A stretch of DNA of 64,000 nucleotides from Sedimenticola selenatireducens DSM 17993 (GCF_000428045.1 NZ_ATZE01000013.1:62001-126000), one strand, 5' to 3'; numbered from the stretch's first letter, positions 17,215 to 26,814 are shown. Numbers and translations: made by a program. The notes: generated by a model not told the origin, from the sequence alone.

Positions 17215-20102
17215 TGGCCTGGTCGCTGCCGTGGTCACGCAAGTCCGACGCATCGCCTGTTGACGCCGCGGATGCGACCGATGATGCCTGGGCACGGCAC
17301 GTAACGGCCTTGGCGGCACAGGGTGTCGCCGAGCCGGGCAGCGCGCTCGGCCGGGGCCGGCGCAGACCGGCCACCCAGGCCGACCACGATGCGCTCTATG
17401 GCGTCGCGCCGTCGTTCGCGGACTTGCTGCCCTGGGTCGAGTACCTGCCCGGCAGCAAGTGCATGTTGCTGGAAGACGGCCAGTCGGTGGCGGCCTTCTT
17501 CGAACTGGCGCCGGTCGGCACCGAGGGCCGCGAGATGGCCTGGCTGTGGCAGGCGCGCGATGCGCTGGAGAACGCCCTGCAGGACTCCTTCGACGAGTTG
17601 GACGACAACCCCTGGGTAGTGCAGCTCTACGCCCAGGACGAGGCCGACTGGGACAACTATCTGCGCTCCCTGGCGAACTATCTGCAGCCGCGTGCGCAGG
17701 GCAGCGCGTTCAGCGACTTCTACCTGCGCTTCTTCGCCCATCACCTGCGGGCCATCGCCAAGCCGGGTGGCCTGTTTGAGGACACCACGGTGACGCGCCT
17801 GCCGTGGCGCGGCCAGGTGCGGCGCGTGCGCATGGTGGTCTACCGCCGCACGTCCGCGGCCACGACCCCGCGGCGTGGCCAGTCGCCCGAGCAGGCGCTG
17901 ACCACGATCTGCGACCGCCTCGCCGGCGGGCTGGCGAATGCCGGCGTGAAGGCTCGGCGTCTCGGCGCGGCGGACATCCACGCCTGGCTGCTGCGCTGGT
18001 TCAACCCGAATCCGACCTTGCTCGGCACCACTGCCGAAGATCGGGAACGCTTCTACGCGCTGACCCGCTACCCGGAAGAGCAGGAGGAGGGCGAGATCGA
18101 ACTCGCCAGCGGCACCGACTTCGCGCAGCGCCTGTTCTTCGGCCAACCGCGCTCGGACGTGCCCAACGGCCTGTGGTTCTTCGACAGCATGCCGCATCGG
18201 GTGATCGTGATGGATCGCCTGCGCACGCCACCCGTGACCGGCCATCTGACGGGCGAGACGCGCAAAGGCGGCGATGCCATGAACGCGCTGTTCGACCAGA
18301 TGCCCGAGGATACGGTGATGTGCCTGACGCTGGTCGCCACACCCCAGGACGTATTGGAGGCGCACCTCAACCACCTCGCCAGGAAGGCCGTCGGCGAAAC
18401 CCTGGCCTCGGAGCAGACCCGGCAGGACGTGCAGCAGGCGCGCGGCCTGATCGGCAGCGCGCACAAGCTCTACCGCGGCGCGCTGGCGTTCTACCTGCGC
18501 GGCCGCGACCTGGCCCAGCTCGATGCGCGCGGTCTGCAGCTCGTCAACGTGATGCTCAACGCCGGCCTGCAACCGGTACGCGAAGAGGACGAGGTGGCGC
18601 CGCTGAACAGCTATCTGCGCTGGCTGCCGTGCGTGTTCGATCCGGCTGCCGACAAGCGCCAGTGGTACACCCAGCTCATGTTCGCGCAACATGCGGCGAA
18701 CCTGGCGCCGGTCTGGGGCCGCAGCCAGGGCACGGGGCATCCGGGCATCACGTTCTTCAACCGCGGCGGCGGCCCGATCACCTTCGATCCGTTGAACCGT
18801 CTCGACCGGCAGATGAACGCGCATCTGTTCCTGTTCGGCCCCACGGGGTCGGGCAAGAGCGCGACGCTCAACAATATCCTGAATCAGGTGACGGCGATCT
18901 ATCGGCCGCGCCTGTTCATCGTCGAGGCGGGCAACAGCTTCGGCCTGTTCGGCGACTTCGCGGCACGGTTGGGCCTCACCGTGCATCGGGTGAAGCTCGC
19001 GCCGGGTGCGGGCGTCAGTCTGGCCCCGTTCGCCGATGCCTGGCGCCTGGTCGATACGCCGAGCCAGGTACAGACGCTGGACGCCGATGCGCTCGACCAG
19101 GACCAGACCGATGCCGGCATGGCCGTGGAAGGCGATGAGCAGCGTGACGTGCTCGGCGAACTGGAGATCACCGCACGACTGATGATCACCGGCGGCGAGG
19201 ACAAGGAAGAAGCGCGCATGACCCGCGCCGACCGCAGCCTGATCCGCCAGTGCATTCTCGATGCGGCCCAGCATTGCGTGGCGGACGAACGCACGGTGCT
19301 CACGCGCGATGTGCGCGACGCGCTGCGCGAGCGCGCCCGCGACGCCACGCTGCCGGAGATGCGGCGCGCACGGCTGCTGGAGATGGCCGACGCCATGGAC
19401 ATGTTCTGCCAGGGCGTGGACGGCGAGATGTTCGACCGGTCCGGCACGCCGTGGCCCGAGGCGGACATCACCATCGTGGACCTGGCCACCTTCGCGCGCG
19501 AGGGCTACAACGCCCAGCTCTCGATCGCCTACATCTCGCTCATCAACACCGTCAACAACATCGCCGAGCGCGACCAGTTTCTGGGCCGCCCGATCATCAA
19601 CGTGACGGACGAAGGCCACATCATCACGAGGAACCCACTGCTCGCGCCCTACGTGGTCAAGATCACCAAGATGTGGCGCAAGCTCGGCGCCTGGTTCTGG
19701 CTCGCCACGCAGAACCTGGACGACTTGCCGAAAGCGGCCGAGCCCATGCTCAACATGATCGAGTGGTGGATCTGCCTGTCGATGCCGCCCGATGAAGTCG
19801 AAAAGATCGCGCGCTTCCGCGAACTCAACGCTTCGCAGAAGGCGCTGATGCTCTCGGCCCGCAAGGAGGCCGGCAAGTTCAGCGAGGGCGTCATCCTGTC
19901 CAAGTCGATGGAAGTGCTGTTCCGCGCTGTGCCGCCCAGCCTCTACCTGGCGATGGCGATGACCGAGCCCGAGGAGAAGGCCGAACGCTTCCAGTTGATG
20001 CAGCAGCACGGCATCAGCGAGCTGGATGCCGCCTTCCGCGTGGCCGAGAAGATCGACCGTGCGCGGGGAATCGAACCTCTGGCGCTGGACACGTTGGCCT
20101 GA
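17214..20102 (+). CDS. traC: Conjugative transfer ATPase, PFL_4706 family (TraC/VirB4-like)
   Basis: The 962-residue protein is the energising ATPase of the type IV secretion apparatus. Walker A GPTGSGKS is at residues 542-549, Walker B-like NVTDEGHIIT near 800, and a further WLATQNLDDLP motif lies in the RecA-like C-terminal half. The N-terminal half (from about residue 50) is the TraC/CagE-type domain that contacts the membrane subunits. An upstream in-frame TTG at 17211 is directly before the ATG; I use the ATG. The antisense strand is also open over its full length, as expected in such GC-rich DNA, but lacks family features. Confidence 0.93.
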   Translation: MAWSLPWSRKSDASPVDAADATDDAWARHVTALAAQGVAEPGSALGRGRRRPATQADHDALYGVAPSFADLLPWVEYLPGSKCMLLEDGQSVAAFFELAPVGTEGREMAWLWQARDALENALQDSFDELDDNPWVVQLYAQDEADWDNYLRSLANYLQPRAQGSAFSDFYLRFFAHHLRAIAKPGGLFEDTTVTRLPWRGQVRRVRMVVYRRTSAATTPRRGQSPEQALTTICDRLAGGLANAGVKARRLGAADIHAWLLRWFNPNPTLLGTTAEDRERFYALTRYPEEQEEGEIELASGTDFAQRLFFGQPRSDVPNGLWFFDSMPHRVIVMDRLRTPPVTGHLTGETRKGGDAMNALFDQMPEDTVMCLTLVATPQDVLEAHLNHLARKAVGETLASEQTRQDVQQARGLIGSAHKLYRGALAFYLRGRDLAQLDARGLQLVNVMLNAGLQPVREEDEVAPLNSYLRWLPCVFDPAADKRQWYTQLMFAQHAANLAPVWGRSQGTGHPGITFFNRGGGPITFDPLNRLDRQMNAHLFLFGPTGSGKSATLNNILNQVTAIYRPRLFIVEAGNSFGLFGDFAARLGLTVHRVKLAPGAGVSLAPFADAWRLVDTPSQVQTLDADALDQDQTDAGMAVEGDEQRDVLGELEITARLMITGGEDKEEARMTRADRSLIRQCILDAAQHCVADERTVLTRDVRDALRERARDATLPEMRRARLLEMADAMDMFCQGVDGEMFDRSGTPWPEADITIVDLATFAREGYNAQLSIAYISLINTVNNIAERDQFLGRPIINVTDEGHIITRNPLLAPYVVKITKMWRKLGAWFWLATQNLDDLPKAAEPMLNMIEWWICLSMPPDEVEKIARFRELNASQKALMLSARKEAGKFSEGVILSKSMEVLFRAVPPSLYLAMAMTEPEEKAERFQLMQQHGISELDAAFRVAEKIDRARGIEPLALDTLA

Positions 20103-20115
20103 CGGGAGCGACACG

Positions 20116-20859
20116 ATGCGCATGCCTTCCTTCGCCCGCCGTCATCCCCGGATCGGTCTGCTGATCGTGGCGACGATTGCGGTGGCCTCGTGGATGTTGC
20201 TGCGCGCGCCGCATCCGGCAACCGAGTCCATGTCCCTGGTCGCCGCCGGGTCCGAAGTGCCGAAACCGGCCGGCCCGCCCTGGCTGTATGGCCGTGCCGA
20301 TGCGCGCTTCACGGTGGTCGGGTACGCCGACCTGGAGTGTCCGTACTGCCGGGCCTACTTCCCCGAACTCAAGCGCTGGATCGACGCCCATCCCGAGGTG
20401 AACTGGCAGTGGCACCACCTGCCGCTGTCCATGCACGAGCCGGCTGCGACTGCCGGGGCACGCCTGGCCGAGTGCGCGGGCGAGACGGGCGGGCATGCCA
20501 CGTTCTGGCAAGCCGTGGCGTGGCTCTACGCGAACACCCGTGGCGACGGCCAGGGCCTGCCGGAAGGCCTGCGCTATCCCGACCTCACGCCAGCCATGCA
20601 GGGTTGTCTCGACAGCGATCGCCCCGATGCCGTCATCCGTGCCCAGGCGGCGGAAGCGGCACAGCAGGGCATCGCGGCCACGCCGGCCCTGCAACTGCGC
20701 GACCGCGAGTCCGGCAAGACCCTCCTGCTGCACGGCCCCGTCGAAGGCGATGCCTTGCTGTCGGCCATCGACCTGCTCGCCGCCGGCAACACGACCGCAG
20801 CCGAACCTGCCCATTCCCCAGACATGCCCGCCGGCGTTGCCGGTGACATGCCCAGGTAG
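20116..20859 (+). CDS. DsbA-family thioredoxin-fold protein
   Basis: The 247-residue protein has an N-terminal membrane anchor or signal (GLLIVATIAVASWML) and a thioredoxin fold with the redox motif CPYC (Cys75, Cys78) in ADLECPYCRAYFPEL, and a cis-Pro loop region IAATPAL further on. It likely makes or isomerises disulfide bonds in the exported transfer proteins, several of which (the TraU-like and TIGR03755 proteins) are Cys-rich. It follows the ATPase gene by 13 bases, the usual place for this gene in the ICE family. Confidence 0.87.
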   Translation: MRMPSFARRHPRIGLLIVATIAVASWMLLRAPHPATESMSLVAAGSEVPKPAGPPWLYGRADARFTVVGYADLECPYCRAYFPELKRWIDAHPEVNWQWHHLPLSMHEPAATAGARLAECAGETGGHATFWQAVAWLYANTRGDGQGLPEGLRYPDLTPAMQGCLDSDRPDAVIRAQAAEAAQQGIAATPALQLRDRESGKTLLLHGPVEGDALLSAIDLLAAGNTTAAEPAHSPDMPAGVAGDMPR

Positions 20860-21054
20860 CCATCGATCTTCAAGGCTGCGGCGCGGCTCGTCCGCGTTGA
20901 TCGAAACCCGTTCGCATCGCATCCCTTGACGCGAACAGCCACCGCATCCGCGGTGGTGGATGCCCGCTCGTCACCTGTTCCATCCCCATCGTCCCCAGGA
21001 GGGTTTGCCCTCCAGGGGCAGGCGCCCTCCGATCTCATCCATTGGAGGTTCGCC
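20860..21054 (+). promoter_or_regulatory. Structured leader upstream of radC-like gene
   Basis: This 195-base gap breaks the otherwise tight transfer operon. It contains two hairpins: CCACCGC with GCGGTGG (20939-20956, 4-base loop) and CCCCAGGAGGG with CCCTCCAGGGG (20993-21018, TTTG loop, one mismatch). A good TTGGAGG then precedes the radC-like ATG. No U-run follows the hairpins, so they do not look like terminators. They may be an RNA leader, a protein-binding region or a promoter region. The gene's own terminator downstream suggests separate expression. Confidence 0.5.
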
Positions 21055-21549
21055 ATGTCTCTCGTCATCGCCGACTCCCGCCCGGAGTCGCTCACCCTGA
21101 TCGCCGCCCAGCACGAAGACTGGATCATCCGGCAGGCCATCACCCTGCTGGAGAACCGCGTGTTCAAGGCCGGTCCGGCGCTGGGCAGTCCCGCCGCCGT
21201 GCGCGACTACCTGCGCCTGAAACTGGTCGCGGAGCCGAACGAAATCTTCGCCGTCGTGTTTCTCGACAACCAGCACCAGGTGCTCGCCTTCGAGCCGCTG
21301 TTCAAGGGCACGGTCGACCAGACTTCGGTGTATCCGAGGGTGGTGGTCCAGCGTGCGCTGGCGCTCAACGCTTCGGCGCTGATCCTGGCGCATCAGCACC
21401 CCTCGGGGAACACCGAGCCCTCGGCCGCTGATCGTGCGATCACCGAGCGGCTGAAGAGCGCCCTGGCCACCGTCGATGTCCGGGTGCTGGACCACTTCAT
21501 CGTCGGCAAGGGCAGCCCGTACTCGTTCGCCGAAGCCGGCTTGTTGTAG
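21055..21549 (+). CDS. radC: RadC-like JAB/MPN domain protein
   Basis: The 164-residue protein has the JAMM metal-binding signature [16 protein letters not shown], and the preceding [17 protein letters not shown] and following LDHFIVG are typical of the C-terminal RadC domain. Chromosomal RadC proteins are longer with an N-terminal HhH part; this short form is common on genomic islands and phage-like elements. Its role there is unknown; peptidase or nuclease activity has not been proven for the family to my knowledge. The ATG follows a clear Shine-Dalgarno and the gene ends at its own terminator. Confidence 0.88.
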   Translation: MSLVIADSRPESLTLIAAQHEDWIIRQAITLLENRVFKAGPALGSPAAVRDYLRLKLVAEPNEIFAVVFLDNQHQVLAFEPLFKGTVDQTSVYPRVVVQRALALNASALILAHQHPSGNTEPSAADRAITERLKSALATVDVRVLDHFIVGKGSPYSFAEAGLL

Positions 21550-21582
21550 CAGCACCAGCCGACGCGCATTCATGTCATCACC

Positions 21583-21610
21583 ACGGGAGCCCTTGGCTCC
21601 CGTTTCCTTT
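21583..21610 (+). terminator. Rho-independent terminator after radC-like gene
   Basis: ACGGGAGCC and GGCTCCCGT form a 9-bp perfect stem with a CTT loop, immediately followed by TTCCTTT. It lies 34 bases after the radC-like stop codon. It would end a transcript covering radC, so the downstream TIGR03757 group should have its own promoter in 21611-21717 or rely on read-through. Confidence 0.8.
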
Positions 21611-21717
21611 CGCCGACCCGCAGAGAAATCGGGACTGACCGGTTTCGGTTTCTTTGTCGTCCCCTGATCTGCGTTGCGCTCGACTACGAGTCTGCATCGA
21701 CTCCGCGGAGGCGCGAC

Positions 21718-22167
21718 ATGCCGGCTCATTCCCTCAACCTTCCTGCCGCCTCGCGGCGCCTCCTGGCCGCCCGGCTGGCCGCTGGACTGTGCGCCGCGCT
21801 GCTCGGTCCCATCGCGGCGGCCGCCGATGTGCTCGTCGTCACCGACAGCCGTCATCCGGTGCAGGCCCCGGCCGGCGTGCGGATCATCGAGCTGGACCAG
21901 GCCACGCGCATCGAGGTCGAACTCGCCGCGCACCTGCCGGCCGACCCGCAACAGGCCGCAGCCGTGGTGCGGCAGCGGTTGCATGACGGCGGCGAGGCGC
22001 TGCAGCGCCGCATCGGCCATGCCTATCAAGGTGTCGCGGATGCCTGGGGACTGGGCATCGCCAAGATTCCCGCCGTGGTGGTCGATCGACGCTACGTGGT
22101 CTACGGCGAGCCCGACGTGTCCCGCGCCGTCGCGCGCATCGACGCCTACCGGAGCACGCAGCCATGA
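21718..22167 (+). CDS. ICE protein PFL_4709 family (TIGR03757, TrbC/TraW-like)
   Basis: The 149-residue exported protein has a signal peptide (ending near AAAADVLVV) and the thioredoxin-like motif region ADVLVVTDSRHPV and KIPAVVVDRRYVVYG of the TIGR03757 (DUF1525) family. Members act in pilus assembly or mating-pair formation. The next gene overlaps by 4 bases. An earlier in-frame start is not supported; the ATG at 21718 follows GCGGAGGCGCG. Confidence 0.85.
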   Translation: MPAHSLNLPAASRRLLAARLAAGLCAALLGPIAAAADVLVVTDSRHPVQAPAGVRIIELDQATRIEVELAAHLPADPQQAAAVVRQRLHDGGEALQRRIGHAYQGVADAWGLGIAKIPAVVVDRRYVVYGEPDVSRAVARIDAYRSTQP

Positions 22168-23108
22168 GCCTCCTGCTGGCGTCCCGGCGTCTGCGCGCCA
22201 CCGCCGCCTCGCTGCTGCTGGGCGCGGCCACGTCGACGTTCGCCCTGGACACCGCCACCATCGTCTCGTCGGCGCTGTCCCCCGACTGCCTCGAATACCG
22301 CGTGGTCGGAATCTGCTACTGGCTGTACTGCACGCCCTTCGGCTGCTCGGTTCGCACTTCCGTCAAGGTGCGCCACTACGTCCCCGATGCGGTGGTGTCG
22401 AGCTACTCGAACACCGGAGAAAACCCGTGGCAGGAAGTCAGGGCGATGAGCATGCCCAACCCGACCGCCAAGGCTGGCGGTGACGGCACGACCAATCACG
22501 ACAACGAGAACAACCTCGCCAAGTTCAAGAACGCCGATGTCATCGGCCATCCGGCCGGGATGGTGTTCAGCCAGTTCGCCAGCGCCTCCGGCTACACCTG
22601 CGAAGGCGCTGGCACGGCCTTCATGCCGTATCTGCTGAGCACGCTCGACACGATCGCCTGGCGCTACAACATCCCGGAAGCGTTCTACCCCGAAGCGCTC
22701 ATCCCCGGCCGGCGCGAAATCGGTACGCGCACCGGCCTGAACCTCTGGGGCAACGTGTATCCCCGCGGTGGCTTCCTGCACCAGACCGACGACCACAAGA
22801 GCGGCGCCGTGGTCGCGCAGCGCGCGGGCGACATCGTGACGCGCCGCAACCAGATTCACGTGTACCAGCCCCTGCTGGCCAGCGCCCGCGACGGCTACTG
22901 GCCGGCCGGCGCGTTGATGGAGACCGACGCCTCGACGGGCAAGTGGCAGGAGCTGACGCCCACGCTCTCGAACAGTTGCGTGGTTTTCCCGCACAGCCGC
23001 ACCCGCGTGCAGGCCCAGCAAGGCGACTACGCCTGGGCCCTGTGGCGGCCGTACTCCTGCTGCCGGCGCCGTGGCCAGGTCTTCCTCGGCAGCGTCGATT
23101 TCATGTGA
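22164..23108 (+). CDS. ICE protein PFL_4710 family (TIGR03756, TraU-like)
   Basis: The 314-residue protein has a signal peptide and the family's Cys-rich start, CLEYRVVGICYWLYCTPFGC. Later blocks such as FYPEALIPGRREIG and the C-terminal WRPYSCC fit TraU-like TIGR03756 proteins, which help mating-pair stabilisation or DNA transfer in the periplasm. The many cysteines fit with the DsbA-like enzyme encoded upstream. It overlaps the TIGR03757 gene by 4 bases. Confidence 0.87.
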   Translation: MSLLLASRRLRATAASLLLGAATSTFALDTATIVSSALSPDCLEYRVVGICYWLYCTPFGCSVRTSVKVRHYVPDAVVSSYSNTGENPWQEVRAMSMPNPTAKAGGDGTTNHDNENNLAKFKNADVIGHPAGMVFSQFASASGYTCEGAGTAFMPYLLSTLDTIAWRYNIPEAFYPEALIPGRREIGTRTGLNLWGNVYPRGGFLHQTDDHKSGAVVAQRAGDIVTRRNQIHVYQPLLASARDGYWPAGALMETDASTGKWQELTPTLSNSCVVFPHSRTRVQAQQGDYAWALWRPYSCCRRRGQVFLGSVDFM

Positions 23109-23118
23109 GGAACCCACG

Positions 23119-24525
23119 ATGAACGCCTCCCTCCCTGACTTCCTGCGCCGCGCGAAATCGCCCCTGCGGGCCACGCTGCTCGTGGCGGCCATCACGCTGG
23201 TCGTCGGCGTCGCCTGGGCGCAGACCCGCATCGATCCCAATGGCGTGAACGTCAGCGGCAGCGTGATCGGCGACGACGTGCTCTACAGCATCGGCGGCGG
23301 CCGGGCCGTGTCGATGGGTGGTGCCGGCAACATGCAGAGCATCGGCGTCGGCGTCGGCTGGAACAGCAACCTGATCTGCGGCGACATGAGCATCACCACG
23401 ACGCTGCAGAACCAGCTCAACGGCATCACCAACGGCTTCCAGACGATCATGAGCAACGTGATCCAGAACGCCACCAGCGCCGTGGCCTCGCTGCCGGCGC
23501 TGATCATCCAGCGCGCCGACCCGGGCCTGTACAACCTGCTCACCAACGGCATCCTGCAGGCGCGCCTGGATTTCGACCGCTCGAAGATGACCTGCCGCGC
23601 CATCGCCAATCGCATGGCGGACATGGCCGGCGGCCAGGCCGGCTGGGACCAGCTCGCCGAAGGGATGGCGCTGCGGGATGCGGTCAGCAGCACCGATGCC
23701 GTCTCCGCCATCGAGCAGGCCGAGTCCAACAAAGGAAACAACGGCGTGCCATGGGTCGGCGGCGGCAACGCGGGCGGCTCCGGTCAGAGTTCGATCAAGG
23801 TGGTCGGCGACGTGACGCGCGCGGGCTACAACCTGCTCAACGGGCGCAGCGCCACCGATACCTCGTCGATCGCGCGCAGCGCCTGCGGCAACCGCCTGAC
23901 CTGCCAAACCTGGTCCTCGCCCCAGGCGGCCGCGGACTGGGCGACCCGCGTGTTGGGCGAACGCGAGCAGCGCACCTGCGAAAACTGCACGAAGACCCAG
24001 ACCACGCCTGGCGTCGGGCTGACGCCAATGATCCAGGAAGAGTACGAGACCAAGCTGCAGGCGCTGCAGGAACTGGTGACGGGCGCCCGGCCGACGACGC
24101 TGGCCAATCTCGACGCAGCCGGCAGCAGCTCGCTGCCGATCACGCGCGGCGTGATCGAGGCCCTGCGTGACGAACCCGACCAGGACGTGCTGGGCCGGCG
24201 CCTCGCGTCCGAGGCTGCGCTGTCCAGCGTGCTGGAGAAGGCCCTGCTGCTGCAACGCACGTTGCTGACCGGCAAGAAGGAGCCGAACGTCGCCGCCAAC
24301 GAGCTCGCCGTGCAGGCGGTGGACCAGGAGAACAGCGCGCTGGAGCAGGAGATCAACAACCTCAAGACCGAGCTGGAGCTGCGCCGCACGCTGGCCGGCA
24401 ACTCGGCGATGGCGATCATCCAGCGCCACAGCACCCGCGCTGCCGGCTCGCGCGGCGTCTTCGAGGGCGACACCACGCGCGACCGTCTGCGGGAAGTCCA
24501 GAAGCCGCGGAGCGGCACGCCATGA
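23119..24525 (+). CDS. ICE protein PFL_4711 family (TIGR03755)
   Basis: The 468-residue exported protein has a signal peptide (VVGVAWAQT) and the conserved DVLYSIGGGRAVSMGGAGNM region, followed by CGDMSITTTLQNQLNGI and a long helical C-terminal half. It belongs with the TraH-like TIGR03755 family of the mating-pair apparatus. The ATG at 23119 is preferred because upstream in-frame codons lie inside the TraU-like gene. The stop overlaps the next start by 4 bases. Confidence 0.85.
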   Translation: MNASLPDFLRRAKSPLRATLLVAAITLVVGVAWAQTRIDPNGVNVSGSVIGDDVLYSIGGGRAVSMGGAGNMQSIGVGVGWNSNLICGDMSITTTLQNQLNGITNGFQTIMSNVIQNATSAVASLPALIIQRADPGLYNLLTNGILQARLDFDRSKMTCRAIANRMADMAGGQAGWDQLAEGMALRDAVSSTDAVSAIEQAESNKGNNGVPWVGGGNAGGSGQSSIKVVGDVTRAGYNLLNGRSATDTSSIARSACGNRLTCQTWSSPQAAADWATRVLGEREQRTCENCTKTQTTPGVGLTPMIQEEYETKLQALQELVTGARPTTLANLDAAGSSSLPITRGVIEALRDEPDQDVLGRRLASEAALSSVLEKALLLQRTLLTGKKEPNVAANELAVQAVDQENSALEQEINNLKTELELRRTLAGNSAMAIIQRHSTRAAGSRGVFEGDTTRDRLREVQKPRSGTP

Positions 24526-24875
24526 GCCGGCTCGCCTGGCTGTGGCTGCCATGGCTGTTCAACCGCCGCGTCGGCGTGGCGCTGCTGTGGACCTTGCTGG
24601 TGGTCGCCGCCGCGGTGGCGGTGAACATCGCCGGCATCCACGTGGTCGGCGGCGTCGAGGGCTGGCAGCACTGGCTGCAGGCGCACGCCGGCCACTTCTT
24701 CGTGTGGCGTCTGTGCCTCTACGGAGCGACGGCTTACGGCTGGTGGTGGATGCGTCGGCGCCTGTTGCGGCGGGAGCCGTCCCGCGAAACGCATCAGCGC
24801 CTGCTGCGCACGGAGATCGCTGCCGTGATCGCCGTGGTCGCGCTGGAAGCCAGCCAATTGTTGCGGCACGGCTGA
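24522..24875 (+). CDS. Small membrane protein of the ICE transfer block
   Basis: The 117-residue protein has a Trp-rich N terminus, two membrane helices (around residues 17-40 and 60-78) and a cluster of Arg between the second helix and a final hydrophobic stretch (about 95-110). I recognise no named domain. It lies between the TIGR03755 and TraG genes, overlapping the first by 4 bases, in a position where related ICEs carry an unnamed conserved membrane protein. Confidence 0.7.
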   Translation: MSRLAWLWLPWLFNRRVGVALLWTLLVVAAAVAVNIAGIHVVGGVEGWQHWLQAHAGHFFVWRLCLYGATAYGWWWMRRRLLRREPSRETHQRLLRTEIAAVIAVVALEASQLLRHG

Positions 24876-24890
24876 GACCGGGAGGCAGGC

Positions 24891-26423
24891 ATGACGCTCT
24901 ACACCACGGACTACCTGGAGTATTACCTGACCCTGGTGGCTTGGGTGGTCAACAACGGCATCTGGAGCATTCTCGTGGCCAGCGGCGTGTTCGCGCTGCC
25001 GTTCGTGGCCATCGTGATCCAGGAATGGCTCAAGGCCCGCAGCGAGGGTGCGGACGAAGGCAACAAGGGCGTGCTGTCGTCGATGCGCATCGAGAACCGG
25101 GTGTGGGTGGCGATCGTGGTCATCATGTTCGCCGGCATCCCGTTCATCCCGGTGGATCTCGCCACGATCAAGTTCGACACCACGCGCTCCGCGCAATGCC
25201 AGGTCAACGTCCCGTTGCCCAACGACACGGGCTGGTCCAACGTCTACACGGCGCTCAACGACCAGAGCGCGCTGGTGCCGGTGTGGTGGTTCTTCATGCA
25301 CGCGCTGTCGAAAGCCGTGACGGGCTCCGCGGTGGCGGCGATCCCCTGCGGCACGGACCTGCGTCAGATTCGCATGGATGTGGATGCCACGCGCATCGAC
25401 GATCCGGTGCTGGCACAGGAGGTCGCCGACTTCACGCACGACTGCTACGGGCCGTCGCGCGCCAAGCTGTTCATGAACCGGCCGACGCTCTCCGACGAGC
25501 AGATGAACGACGTCACCTGGATCGGGTCGAGTTACTTCCTCGACACGCCCGGCTTCTATGACACCTATCGCGCCAAGACCCCACGCACGGCCTGGCCCTA
25601 CGACGCGACCCGCGATGCGGGGCTGGCACAGGTGGACAGCGGCGGCGGCTATCCGTCCTGCCGGCAGTGGTGGGCCGATGGCGGCCAGGGACTGCACAGC
25701 CGGCTGCTGGCACAGGTGGACCCGGACCTGCTGACCCGCATCGGGCGCTGGGTGGGCTTCCTGTCGTCGAGCGAGGTCAATGACTCCGTGATCCGCGCCG
25801 TGGTCTCACCGAGGCAGCAGAAGATGAACCAGGGCGCCGTCTACACCGACTACGGCGGCCAGATCGACAAGACGCTGCCGAACGTCGTCACGCGCGGCGC
25901 GAGCGACCTGGGGCTGACCGTCGGCTCACTGGGCTTTTTTCCGGCGATGGACGTGGTGCGCCAGGCGCTGCCGATGGTGCTGACGATGCTCAAGATGGCG
26001 CTCGTCATCTGCATCCCGCTGGTGCTGCTGATCGGCACCTACGACCTGAAGACGGTGGTGACGGTGAGCTGCGTCCAGTTCGCGCTGTTCTTCGTGGACT
26101 TCTGGTTCCAGCTCGCGCGCTGGATCGACAGCACGATCCTGGACGCGCTCTACGGCTGGGGGTTTGGCGCGGACAGGCCGCACACGAACTTCGATCCGCT
26201 GATCGGCTTGAACAACGCCTTTGGCGACATGCTGCTCAACTTCGTCATGGCGATGATGTTCATCGTGCTGCCGACGTTTTGGGTGATGGCACTGGCCTGG
26301 GCTGGTGTACGGGCAGGCAATATTCTTGGAGCGCTTACCGTCGCTACCGGCGACGCAAAGGCGGCTGGAGGTAGTGGCTCTCGCCTTGCGATGACGGCTG
26401 CGTCGAAAGGCGGCGCGAAGTAA
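24891..26423 (+). CDS. traG: TraG N-terminal-domain conjugation protein
   Basis: The 510-residue membrane protein has helices at the N terminus (about 15-40 and 65-85), a large periplasmic Cys-containing region, and a C-terminal group of helices (about 355-390 and 430-460). This fits the TraG_N (PF07916) proteins of ICEs, which act in pilus assembly and mating-pair stabilisation. GGGAGGC precedes the ATG. It is the last plus-strand gene of the transfer block; the DUF3742 gene beyond is convergent, with only 28 bases between. Confidence 0.87.
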   Translation: MTLYTTDYLEYYLTLVAWVVNNGIWSILVASGVFALPFVAIVIQEWLKARSEGADEGNKGVLSSMRIENRVWVAIVVIMFAGIPFIPVDLATIKFDTTRSAQCQVNVPLPNDTGWSNVYTALNDQSALVPVWWFFMHALSKAVTGSAVAAIPCGTDLRQIRMDVDATRIDDPVLAQEVADFTHDCYGPSRAKLFMNRPTLSDEQMNDVTWIGSSYFLDTPGFYDTYRAKTPRTAWPYDATRDAGLAQVDSGGGYPSCRQWWADGGQGLHSRLLAQVDPDLLTRIGRWVGFLSSSEVNDSVIRAVVSPRQQKMNQGAVYTDYGGQIDKTLPNVVTRGASDLGLTVGSLGFFPAMDVVRQALPMVLTMLKMALVICIPLVLLIGTYDLKTVVTVSCVQFALFFVDFWFQLARWIDSTILDALYGWGFGADRPHTNFDPLIGLNNAFGDMLLNFVMAMMFIVLPTFWVMALAWAGVRAGNILGALTVATGDAKAAGGSGSRLAMTAASKGGAK

Positions 26424-26451
26424 GGCGCATCCTTTCGCACCGATGGGGCAG

Positions 26452-26814
26452 CTACGACTCGTCAGAGTCGCCCATGTCGTGGCGCCACTCGTTCTTGTCG
26501 TACAGACCATGGCCGGAGTGTCCTTCACGCCACTCTGGCTGGTTCTCATCATCCGCATCGGCGTTCCGCGCGAGCCATGCGGCGACCACCGCAAAGGCAA
26601 GCAGCAGGACGAGCCAGGATACGGTGTAGAGCAGCACGCCAAGTACGGCCAGCTTGACGATCCAGAGCACCGCCGTGATCGCGCCCGCAGGCACCCCGCG
26701 CGTCACCAGCCAGCCGGCTACACGCTGCTCGCGGCGCAGGTATCCACGCCAGGCACGGCCAGCCCCCCGGCCCAGCCGGTGGCTCCAGCGCCCGTTGTGC
26801 GTGTTGGTGGTCAT
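26452..26814 (-). CDS. DUF3742 family protein
   Basis: The 120-residue protein shows the family pattern: a basic N terminus, WRGYLRREQRVAGWLVTRGV, a hydrophobic stretch (about 50-80) and a charged tail with EWREGHSGHGLYDKN. DUF3742 proteins sit beside the relaxase in this ICE family and their function is unknown to me. I choose the ATG at 26814 because CGAGG is about 9 bases upstream; the ATG at 26820 is possible but too close to it. Confidence 0.82.
   Translation of the reverse strand: MTTNTHNGRWSHRLGRGAGRAWRGYLRREQRVAGWLVTRGVPAGAITAVLWIVKLAVLGVLLYTVSWLVLLLAFAVVAAWLARNADADDENQPEWREGHSGHGLYDKNEWRHDMGDSDES

Noticed and set aside
20065-20078. Short match (GGGGAATCGAACCT) to the tRNA T-arm, a possible second att site
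   Set aside because: It is only about 11-12 matching bases inside the ATPase gene, with no surrounding tRNA or att sequence.
17235-20123. A 962-residue open frame antisense to the VirB4-like ATPase
   Set aside because: High GC keeps the opposite strand open; residues show no recognisable fold and the sense gene has clear Walker motifs.
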